Source: Dichetophora obliterata (lineage: Eukaryota; Arthropoda; Insecta; Diptera; Sciomyzidae). Taken from it: a stretch of 64,000 bases of DNA. Every line of letters starts with the position of its first letter. Position 1 is the first letter of the stretch. A program made the position numbers and the translations under genes. The stretch covers positions 213,046,500 to 213,110,499 of the forward strand of contig OY986439.1 of NCBI GenBank assembly GCA_963920525.1, given 5' to 3'. Positions 34,101-46,100 of this stretch are shown in pieces. The notes beneath the pieces were generated by a model that worked only from the letters and a program-made list of their open reading frames with translations, did not search any database and was not told the origin of the DNA.

Positions 34101-37100
34101 TGAAAAAATTATTTAGCTAAAATAATGAAAGAAACTCACAATATTTTGAAGATAGCTTATAATATATAATGAAGATTTCTTAATTAAGAAACCTGTTTAA
34201 ATGAATTTTTTTGATTTAAAGGTACTAGCTCAGAACAAAAGTTTTTATATTTAAAAAAATTAATTCGGAAATTGCAATTAATATTTTTTTCTTACAGATT
34301 TATTTTTGAAAATTTTTTATCTTTACATTAAACAAATTTTATGATATCTTGCAATGTAACATTTTATTTATTTTAAATTTTTGTAGAAGTATGATTGCTG
34401 TAAGGTGAAAATAAAAGATAACTTTATTTTTACAGCAAATTAATAAATTTCCCTTGAAATAAATTGTTCTGTAAATTTTAAATTTTACGTAATTGATTAA
34501 GTCTAGCTACTTAATCCATAATTCTGGAAGACAATGGAGCAAGGTTGTATACTTTAACTCATCAGATAATGCCTTGAGTCAAGTCAAAACCTTTAAAAAA
34601 TCATTTATTTAAAAAAAAATCAAGCCATTTAAACATAAATTCATGTACCACGATAATCAAATTGTTTTCACTGTTTCACAAATGTTTTTTCTTTTTCATA
34701 AATGTTAAGTAAATGTTTCGACAACTTTTTTGTTTTAGTAAAAATGGAAGGCATTGACTACAGATAATGTAAAAATATGGTTGAGGCAAGGAAAGAAAAA
34801 TATATTAAATTTGTTTTTAATTACCAAATTACATAATTACTTAATTGCCAATTGAAATAGAATGGAAAAATGTGACGTCCGACACGTAACGTCCGAACAA
34901 ATAAAATTGTTAACTGTGACTTTAAAAATACGATATTTGAGAAGATGTTGGCCTTTTTTTAAACCTATTTAATTTGCAATTTTTTGTTTCTTTAAGGAAC
35001 ATTTGACCTAATTTTGTCGAAATTTAAGGAGTTTTTTAAGTAAGGATTGTGAAAAAACGGTTAGAGATATCTAAGTTAGTATTTTTTATTGTTTTACATA
35101 GGTATAAGTCACAATTTTTTTCATGACGTCACTTCCGCGTTACGCGTTTTTCTGAAAACAGGTTTTTTAAGATTTGTGTGCAAGATTGCGCAATAACTAT
35201 TATACCGATTTATTTCAAAATTGTTAATTAATTTGTTGATTTACAAAATCCTCAAAAAATTTTTACAGCTACTTTTGTTCTAAAATGTTAGGCCTTTTTT
35301 TAACTTTGCCTAGCCGCCATTTTTGTTTCTAATTAATTTTTTTAAAAACTTAGTCAGCTGTTTTAATTTATTAACGAAAAATTTGTTCTGAAAAGTGAAA
35401 TTGAAAATTTATGCTAAGTTCTTACAGTGGAATTATGAAATTCCCTTTAAGGATTTTAATTTTTACACAAGCTCACCGCTAGCATTTTACATATATGTAT
35501 AATTTACATATATTTACATATAAGTATAAGATAAGTAAGCTCTAGATTTACAGATTTTTTCGTTTTATATACCTAATTGTAAGCTGTTTTGTTTTATTTT
35601 CGTAAAATTTCTTTCAAAAAGTATTTTTAAAGATATTGATTTAGTTTTTACAATGAATTTATAAATTTCCCTTAAAGGAATTTTTGGGGGAAATTTTTAG
35701 TTTTTATATAGGCTCACCGCTAGCATCTTATATAAGACCACAGGTAAGCTCTAGAATTAATAGTATATTTTTTGGAAAACAATAAAAATTTAAGCTATTT
35801 TGTTTAATTTTCGAAAATTCCTTCCAAAAAGTTATTTTAAAAATGTTGTTCTTGTTTGTACAGCAAAATTAGAAATTTCCCTTTTGGGACTTTTTTGGGA
35901 AATTTCTAGTTCTTACAGAAGCTTACCGCTAGCATTTTATATAAGACCAGAAGTAAGCTCTAGACTTAATACTATATAAATTTTTTGGAAAATAAACCAA
36001 AAAATAAGCCGTTTTGCTTTCTTTTCGCAAAATTTCTTACAAAAAGTGATTTTAAAAATGTTGATTCAGTTTTTACAGCGAGTTTATAAATTTCCCTAAG
36101 AGAATTTTTTTGGAAAATTCTTAATTTATACGCAAGTTCAACGCTATTATCTTAGATTAAACCAGAAGTAAGCTCTAGACATACTAGCATTTTTTTTATT
36201 AAATACACCATGTGAGCTGTTTTGATTTATTTTCGAAACATTTCTTCCGAATAGTGATTTTTAAGATTTTGGCTAAATTTTTGCAGTGAAATTTAAAATT
36301 TCCCTTTAAGAAATTCTTTTGGGAAGTTTTGAATTTCTGCCTAAGCTCAACGCTAGAGTCTTTTTTTGTCAGTCTTAAAAATTGTATTATTATTTAAATT
36401 ACCTCTTTAATGCCGATAGCCCCAGCTGCTAGTCTGCCTTAGAATTTATTGTAGATTATTTAACATCAATTTTATTTTTTTTAATTTATTGAATTCATAG
36501 TAATTTTAAAGCCGTTACTATTAAACCAAAATTCCTTATTTGTCAAATAATTCCTTAGGTCAAGTCAAAACCTTAAAAATACACTCAACTTGTGCGTAAA
36601 GTAGGCTCATTCATGCATTACGTAGAAAAATAATGCTAAGCAAAATCTATATATATAAAAATGGATGTATGTATGTGGGTATGTGGGTATGTGGGTGGGT
36701 ATGTGGGTGGGTATGTGGCTATATCACGTATAGACTCCAAAACCGCTGAACCGATCTTTATGAAATTTTCAGGGAAAATAAAGCCACATCTTGAGAGTGT
36801 TCCTGTGAGGTTTCGTAACGATTGGAGAAGGGGGCGTGGTACCTCCCATACAAGCCAAATTTGCTCCATCGATGACAAACAAAAAAAGGATATATATCAG
36901 ACGGTTTCAATCGTAAAAAACTAAGATTTGGTAATTTTGTTCAGATGGTTACTATCGGTAAGTGGACAAAAAATGGGCGTGGTCGTCAAATAAATACGCC
37001 CACTTTTTCGAAATCATGGCAATTCCGGAGTTCTACACATTTTTTCAGTTAAACTTGCTGTGTAGGTGCTCCAAGAGGCAAACACTATATATAAATGTTT

Positions 37101-40100
37101 TCACGCCCACTTTTACCGCCCACAAATCAATATCTATATATATAAAAAGCAAAACGATGTGTGTCTGATGCCTATAGCCTCCAAAACTACTGGACCGATT
37201 GACCTGAAATTTTGGCAGTTGATTTGTTTCAGGTACGAGATGGTTGAGGAAAAATTTTTGCCACACCCCCTTTTACCGCCCCCAAATCAATAAAAATGTT
37301 ATATTTCAGTCGGTTTTGGTCGTATAAGGCTAAAACTTTGTAATTTAGTATGTAGGGTTACTGTCGATAACTGTACTAAAAATGGGTTTCCACGCCCCCT
37401 TTTACCGCCCACAAATAAATGAAAATGGTTTATTTCAGACGGTTTTGGTCGTATAAGACTTAAATTTGGTACTTTGGTTTGTGTAGTTACTGGCAGTAAC
37501 TGTTCAAAAAATTGGTTTCCACGCCCACTTTTTGCGCCCACATATCAGTGTAAATACTATATTTCAAGCAATTTTGGCCGTATGAGACTAACATGTGATA
37601 CCTAAGTTTGTATGGTTACTTTCGGCAACTGTACTAAAAAGGGGCGTAATCGCTATATAGCCACACCCACTTTTTGATAAATCATTAAAATTTACTACTG
37701 GTCGATTGAGCTTAAATGTTGGCTTAGTTTGTACGGTTACTGTCAGCAAATGTACTAAAAATTGGTTTCCACGCCCCCTTTTACCGCCCACAAACCAATG
37801 AAAACATTTTATTTCAACGGTTTGGGTCGTATTAGACAAAATTTTTGTAATTTATCTCATATGGTTACTCTCGGCAAGTGCACTAAAAATAGGCCTGTCC
37901 CACTTTAGTTAAACTGACTTTTCGGGGGGTCAGCGTAGAGTGAAGCAAAGTGCGCCAGGTTTTAGCTAAATTGAGATAAAATTTTGGCAGTCGATTTGTT
38001 TCGTGTACGAGATGGTTTAAGGGAAATAATTTTGCCGCACCCCTTTTTACCGCTTACAAAACAACAAAAATTCTATATTTCAAACAGTTTTGATTGTATT
38101 TGACTAAAACTTGGTAATTTAATTCATATGGTTACTTTTGGCAGTTATACTGAAAATGGTGAATATTTTTGGCATTTCTTGACATTTTCGTATATGGCAT
38201 TAAGGCGGTCTTGGGCCGAACAACGTCTGCCGAGGAATACAAGTCTTATGTAACCACTCTTGATGTAACCACTAACTGCAAAAGCGGGTCGACCGATTTA
38301 AACGGAAATTTTAGGGTACTATGCCTGGCATCATACAATGAAATCAATTAAAAATTGCACATCTGACTAACTTTCATATGACATAGCATTTATTTGCAAA
38401 AATTCTTCCAGCTAAGCGCAAAAATTATTTTACTGTTTTTGTCATCAAAACAACAAGGGTACCCCTTTGATTTTTTTCGCGAAATTTATTTTTTCCAAAA
38501 TGTTGTTTTTATATTTTTTACAAAAAAGTCAAGTCTCAAAAATAATTTATGTGAAAAAATTACCCCAATATCTCTTTCCAATCAAAAGTTATGGCTCAAA
38601 ATCTATTTTTTCATACAATTGACTATCTATAGTAATAAAACTCATTTTCTGTTTGTTTGTTTGTTTGTTTGGCCTTTATACAAATCTAAACGGCTCAACG
38701 GATTGTGCTCAAACTAGGTATACATATTAAGTTTGTTCCAACTTAAAATGTTACATACTTAGTTTTTGCCACGCCCCCTTTAAAATTTTTCAACTAACGG
38801 TAATTTTGTTATTATAAAACTTTTTACCATCGGAGATTTTTTTGTATTTAATTTTAAAAAAATTCTGTTATTTTGACATCAAAAACATGCACATATCTTC
38901 AAAATTGGAGAAATTTTCAGTATAATGACTTTTTCATAAAACATCGTTGCCTAAGAATGAGAAAAAAACGACATGAAAATCAAAGTTTGGTCTTTCGATG
39001 CAAATATCAACGCTGTCCATTAATATATTTCATTAAAATTTTTTTTGATCAAAAGTTCAATAAAATCACTTCACAAAAATAGGTTGAACTGTACCGTTAA
39101 GTCAGTGTATATATGTTTTATGATTATGTCAAAAAAGGTCCAAAATATTGACTTTTTACTCCAAAAATGACTCAAAAAATGTTGTTGTTGTAAAAATGAA
39201 ATCAATTAAAAACAGCAAATCTGACTACCTTTCATATGACATAGCATTTATTTGCAAAAATTCTTCCAGCTAAGCGCAAAAATTATTTTACTGTTTTTGT
39301 CATCAAAACAACAAGGGTACCCCTTTGATTTTTTTCGCGAAATTTATTTTTTCCAAAATGTTGTTTTTATATCTTTTACAAAAAATTCAAATCTTAAAAG
39401 TAATTTATGTGAAAAAATTACCCCAATATCTCTTTCCAATCAAAAGTAATGGCTTTTATGATTAAGTTACTTTATGATTTATCGAATAGCTTTGGAATTA
39501 TAGGTAGCACAGATTTAGTATTTAACCACAATTTAAACATGCTATGTACAATGTACATTTGATGGGTGTTTGGAAACGGGGCGGGGCTGCAACGCGCCGG
39601 GTTTCAGCTAGTATAATACAAAACCCATCCAAGCGATGACAAATTTTTATCAGTCTTAAAAATTGTATTATTGTTTAAATTTTCTCTTTTATGCCGATAG
39701 CCCCAGCTGCTAGTGCTTAAGAATTTATTGAAGATTAAGTTTATAATAAATATTTAATAAAAAAAAATCTCAAAGTTTAGTTTAATTGTTTAAATGACAT
39801 CCATTCTTTGGATATCTTTAAGAGTGAAACATTTCTCCTGTTTGTAGTGACAACACAAAATTTTACAAAATCGAACAGTGGTTGTCTATGAAAATACTAT
39901 GATTTGTTTGTATGAATTCTCTTCATTGAAAAAAAAAAAATCCGTTTTGCATAAAATATACCAAAAAACCATAAAGTTCAACATGAAACCTAATCTGCGG
40001 GCTCTACGCTCCGGATAACATGTTGCGCGGCATTAGTATTCAAGTCAGCCCTTTTCAATGTAGCCGAAATTCAAAACCACTACTTTTTTTTTGTCACTGC

Positions 40101-43100
40101 TTACCGCAATTTGGATCTCCCTCTACACTGTTGCCTCCCACAGGAACCCACAAAAACTTTTTCTACACTCATCTTTATGTTTCACTTCTCCTTCTATAAT
40201 CCTCAAAATGATACACTTTGCTCAAACGGCAACAATATATATATATAACATGCATACATACATACATACATGCATAAAGACTATGTCCACACATTCATTC
40301 TTATATTTTAACAAACATTTTTCACTTCGTTGACTGCAAACTCTTTTATTTAACTTTTTTTCATGTATTTTATATAAAGTCGATTTAATTGGTTTTTTGT
40401 CAATTGTTTTTCCATCCACTGCAGCTAAATTCCGTCCTGTTTTTTATTGACACAGCTGCAGCTGCCCACATGATGAGCTATTTTGAGCAACGCAAGGATA
40501 ACCTCCGAGAATTTCTATCACATTTATTTTTGGACTGCATGACAAGGTATCAAAACGAAACCATTCTGTCGGACAATGTTACGGAAGTGAACGAATGTAA
40601 GTAAGATTAAATTTATAGAGGAGTTGCATATAAAAATAACGCTTAATTTTAAAAATATTTTTATGCTCATTTAGTTTATTTCACCAGCGCACCGCAATAT
40701 CTAGAGGATGCCGTGCTAAATGCGGGCGAAGGCATCAACATCGATGAAATCAATGAGGCTGCCGCTGAGCGCGAAGAGCTGCTGGCCAGTGTCGCTACGA
40801 TACAAGCGACCGATGCTTGGAATGTTAGCCAGCTTTTGCCGCACTGTCCAGTACGCTTCGATGGCTATCTGTGTTGGCCACGCACACCTGCCAACACAGT
40901 GCTCAGTCAGTATTGTCCAGATTTTGTTGAAGGATTCAATCATAAATTTTTAGCACATAAGACGTAAGTGGCAATTTGGCAATAAATATCTTTTGTGGTT
41001 GCATACTTTTGGGTGCTTGGCTTTCATTGTCGCAAAGCATTTTTGTTGACATCAAACTGTGGGGATAGAATTTTAAGGCCCAGTTGAACTTAAGTATGGC
41101 TGATGAAACGCATTTAAACTTAAGTATTGATTGTGAAATCGGACCTTACTGCTTTATTTTGTATAGCGAAAAAGCAAAGCAACGACAAGCATGATACTTT
41201 TTTCTATACATAGTTCTATTGCTTCTCGTGCCTTGTTTGTTGTTTGCATTTTCGTCATTCATAATGACGAGGCGGTAAGGCTTTTTACTTGGCTGTGGCG
41301 ACAAGTAGAATTGTGTGCCAAGATCTAAGCATACTTTAAGGTACTATACTTTTGAAGGGTTTTCCATTTCTTTTTTTATGCTGTCCACAAAGTTTTTTTA
41401 ACAAATCTACATTTGCTTTATGAAGCAAACTACCACAAAATACTTTGGTTTAATTTTTTTTGTTTTTTTAAGTAAAAAAATTAGCATCAATCTCATAAAA
41501 TCAAAGCAAAGCATACATTTATCTTAATGCGCCTAACTACACGTTCAAAACTAAAGTTTTACAGCATAATTCACATCAACTATGCATGACGCACACTTTT
41601 AGCAGTACTGGGCTGCCGTTTGGTGTATAAAATATGTATTATCTAAAAATATCTTTTAAAGCTCTTATATATTTTTGGCCTAATAAAACAGAGTCAAGAA
41701 ACTAAATATCTTGCTAGCTTACACCAGTACACATTTTTGTAGAATATATTAAAATATGATATCTAAAAACAACTTTAAATTATTCTTTGAATATTTTTAG
41801 CCTCGCTTTATAATTAAATTGGAATTTGCTTACAAGCTTCGCCGCAAGGTGCTTTTTTAAAAAGCATAGGCATCTTATTAATAATGTTAACACTTGCAAC
41901 ATTTGATAAGTATCATGAATCTTGTAAAAGTTTTTGCATAACTAACATTTTTCATGAACTGTTAGCCAAACTGCCCTTATTTTCTAAATAAGAAACGAAA
42001 GAAAAACGCTTATCATTACCTCTATTACTTTGCCTTAGCCAGTCTGTCAATAAATTTGCTCATGGGCATTTTTCGTTAATCAAAATTGACATTGATGTTA
42101 ACGTACATATATACCTACTAACGAATTTCTTATTATGTTCAATAATTCACACTACTCACTCAGTGGTGCCAACAATATCTATCCAAAAGTACCATCTCAC
42201 TGAAAGTTGTTGATACGTAGTCTTGAATAAATAAGCACTTAAAACCAAATAGCAAAAAGTATTACATCGCATTTCGCTATTCTCTAAGAATTGCATAGTA
42301 AAAAGGTTTAACTTTACATAGAAATGGTAAATTATACTTTTCCAAGAATTTTTCATCTTTCATTATTAATATGGTAATTATTACGTTTTTGTCCTCGGTG
42401 CTAGTCTTTCTTATTTATAATAACTATTATTATATTTAAAAGAATTTATAACTATTATGTTGATTTTCTATGATTTAAATACAAATTCTAAATGATTTAT
42501 AACTATTATGTTGATTTTCTATGATTTAAATACAAATTCTAAATGTTTGATAGTATAAATCATTCTTGATAAACTAAACTATCAAACATTTAGAATTTGT
42601 ATTTAAATCATAGAAAATCAAAATAATAAATAACAAGGTCATATAGAAAACTTTAAGAATTTCAAACTTTTACGCAATTTTTTAAAATTTTTATGAGGGA
42701 AAAACCGGTGCCGGTGGCAATCAAAGGAACCTTTGGGGTTAATTAAAGTCTATAAGGATTTGCGTTGAATTCGCAAATCTTAGGATGGATTCGTGAGATA
42801 TTTTGGCTACATCTTCTAGTGACGGAAACGTCGATAAGCCTACGTATTTTAGTCTTGATCTGAGTAGGGCGGGGCTATGTACATAGTAGGTGCTTCAGGG
42901 TCTCCACCGTGCCTGGTTCTTTGCACTTCCTTCAGTTGTCATCCGTAGTGATGCCCAGTTTTCTCGCGTATGCTGCCGAAATGCAGTGACCAGTGAATAT
43001 ACCCACTAGTGTCCTGCAATCTCTACGCGGGCGTGCTGAGATTAACAGAGTTGGTTTTTCGAATTGTGTACTACACATATCTTTCGTGATTTTACACGAT

Positions 43101-46100
43101 GTCGTATCTCTCCATCTACGATTCACTGTTTGTGTGGCTCTATTTTCGAGGTTCCTGCACAACTCTGGTAGCGGAGTAGGTACATGTTCTGCGAACTCTG
43201 ATCCCAGCCCAGCGCCTTCCTTTGCTCGACCGTCTACCATCTTTTATATTTAATATAACAGTCAGAAAACTAGTTATAGTATCATGCTTTAAAAAAAGAT
43301 AGAGTTATCGCTTTACGTAAAAATTACCCTGAAATAAAAAGTCTATGCTGTCTAAATTCAAATATTGTTCCAACATCTCTAATCAAGAAATTTTTTCTGA
43401 ATTCAATTAACCGTAAATAATAGTTAAAAATGTTTTATTCAAGTGAAGTAGGATTGGTTGATAGAGTCTTAATTTAAGTAAAATAAAATCTCGGTATAAT
43501 AAAATTATTTATCTCCGTGTACTCATAAATTCGGCATTATGTTTTTAATAAATTTTTTAAATTTAATGACTAAAACGACTTATTTATTAATCAGCATTCG
43601 CACCATTCTTAAATTTTTGTGTTTAGGGCTATATGTGGTAATATTTTCAGACATACAATCGAGCTTTTAGTGCTGAAAGCATTTAAAATAAAAGCTCATA
43701 AATGTACCAAATTTACTGCTCTTTTTTCTAGTGACTTTTTTTTTATAAAAATAAAGCGTATTGCAACATCGCAGAGAACAAGCTGTTGTGTTAAAAACAA
43801 TGACTTGGCAACACTGCTGACGCTTCTTCTTTGTAGCCTACTTTTAGGATAAAATGTGATTATTTTCTTTATCCAATTACAGCTGTTTGGAGAATGGCAG
43901 CTGGTATCGGCATCCGGTTAGCGGTCAGGAATGGTCCAACTACACAAATTGTATTGATTATCATGATTTTGAGGTGAGTATTGTTCAGATAATTGTCAAA
44001 GCTAAGCACGTTTAAACAAGAGCCAGCAGGTATGCTGCATTTTTTAAGAATCTTATAAAGTTGGCGCACATAAAATAAACAATTCTATTACACCTACTTA
44101 CTTTAGCCTATTGATAAGTAAGGATGTAATCTTCTTTGTACACTTTATTTATTATGATATACATTGGAATAAATTTGTGTCAAATAGTCGATACATTTTA
44201 TTCCTGGTAACTGTTGCTTCGGTAGACCAATGTTTATTGCTAAAGTAGATGCAAATAAAAGCACTTTTTTCTTAGTAATCTATTCACAGTGGCAATCAAT
44301 GTGTTAATCAATGTTTTTGCTCATCAAGTCACACACACGTGCACAAAGTGCCTTAGATACATTTTGAGAAAATTGAAAAGTGTGAAAATAGGCACATCTT
44401 GTAACGAATTAAATTACGTGGCTTCAATGATGTCAAGTTCATTGTACTTCGACTATAGAATTAAACAATTTTAAATAATCTTTAAGATAAGAAATTTAGA
44501 AAACGGCTTCAATGCGTTTAAAAAAAGTGCTATTTAAAACCTTAGATCTTGATCTTTTATTTTGATCAGAACAGTCATGGAAAGAACAAACGAACAAGGC
44601 ACGACCCATAATTTCATAAGCAAAGAATGATATTGTTATAAAAAATGAAAAAGTAATGAATAAAGAAATTTTAATAAATTAATATTAATTGTAATTATAG
44701 CTTATACATTTTAAACAATCAATTTTAAATACTAAATTATATATTATAAACTATAAATTATAAATTATACATTATAAATTATAAATTATAAATTATAAAT
44801 TATAAATTATAAATTATAAATTATAAATTATAAATTATAAATTATAAATTATAAATTATAAATTATAAATTATAAATTATAAATTATAAATTATAAATTA
44901 TAAATTATAAATTATAAATTATAAATTATAAATTATAAATTATAAATTATAAATTATAAATTATAAATTATAAATTATAAATTATAAATTATAAATTATA
45001 AATTATAAATTATAAATTATAAATTATAAATTATAAATTATAAATTATAAATTATAAATTATAAATTATAAATTATAAATTATAAATTATAAATTATAAA
45101 TTATAAATTATAAATTATAAATTATAAATTATAAATTATAAATTATAAATTATAAATTATAAATTATAAATTATAAATTATAAATTATAAATTATAAATT
45201 ATAAATTATAAATTATAAATTATAAATTATAAATTATAAATTAAATATAAACTATAAATTATAAATTATAAATTATAAATTATAAATTATAAATTATAAA
45301 TTATAAATTATAAATTTTAAATTTTAAATTATAAATAAAACAATAAAAAAATAATTATAAAACCTTAACAAATTTTTTAAATAATAATTTTTGTATTTAA
45401 AAAAACTGAATTTCTTCTTAAAAATATGTGGTTTGCCAAGTAGCAAATGGTAAAAAGTTTAGATTTTAATTCATACTCGCTTTAATTTTTATTCGACTTA
45501 AAATGGGTGAAACAAGTTTTAGTTAGTATTAAGCAAGGACACAGATGGATAAAACAACCAAATAAAATAAAATATAGCTTAAAAGCTTTCTCTATGGTTT
45601 TCATTAAAAAAATCTCATTGATTTTGATCTATTTTATTATTTTGTTTTGGCTCTGAGTGTCCTATGTTAAAATTGATTTCATTCAATAGAAATTATTGCC
45701 CAAACTTTTCAGTTAAATTTTTTTAATTAGTGTATAAATTTCTTTACTTATAACATTCTCTTCTTTTAGTTCCGCAGTTTTGTCAACGAACTCTATGTCA
45801 AAGGCTATGCACTATCCTTGAGTGCGTTGTTCTTATCACTTGTCATCTTTCTGGGTTTTAAGTAAGTGTTGCAAAAAGATTGGCTCAAATATTGTGCTTC
45901 GGTTAAGCAGTTTGAATGTCTCTATTTTTTATCGCACACACGCACATAAATAGATCCTTGCGTTGCACACGCATACGAATACATGTGCATCTATTTGCAT
46001 CGTTGGCGTTTACATGCAGCGCTTGGATTTTATGGTATAAGCTGGTTATAGAGCAGCCCGAGAACGTTCGTGAGAATCCGGTAAGTTTTTGGTTGCTAGA

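Larger units (their letters stand above)
36646..39611 (+). mobile_element. Cluster of nested Helitron-like elements
   Basis: Three 5' ends of insect-Helitron type follow an A: TCTATATATATAAAAATGG (36646), TCTATATATATAAAAAGC (37133) and TCTATAGTAATAAAACTC (38626). A GC-rich 3' end AACGCGCCGGGTTTCAGCTAG stops at 39611 before T, as expected for A/T insertion and a CTAG terminus. No Rep/helicase is present, so these are non-autonomous. Confidence 0.6.
28175..40424 (+). other. hec intron 1 (12.2 kb)
   Basis: It begins GTGAGT and ends TGCAG. Beyond the elements listed separately, the stretches 28200-29210, 29910-32390, 33260-35350 and 39740-40420 are AT-rich with no supported gene. Confidence 0.65.
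40964..43882 (+). other. hec intron 3 (2.9 kb)
   Basis: It begins GTAAGT and ends TTACAG. It holds the hairpin at 42511-42621 and a LINE fragment. 41000-42420 and 43260-43860 are AT-rich with no supported gene. Confidence 0.8.

Noticed and set aside
38338..39455. LTR retrotransposon with 250-bp LTRs
   Set aside because: There are no TG/CA ends, no primer-binding site, no polypurine tract and no gag/pol reading frame between the repeats.
40456..40596. Alternative acceptor for hec exon 2 at GACACAG/CTGCAG
   Set aside because: Joined to exon 1 it gives a stop within six codons, so the acceptor at 40424 is used in the model.
40716..40953. Frames of 75 and 77 residues overlapping hec exon 3
   Set aside because: They are the - strand and an alternative + frame of the same exon. 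The spliced frame carries the receptor motifs.
42162..43816. hAT element between CAGTGGTGCCAACA (42162) and GGCAACACTG (43807)
   Set aside because: The tips resemble hAT ends, but the 8-bp flanks do not match and the tip match is weak.
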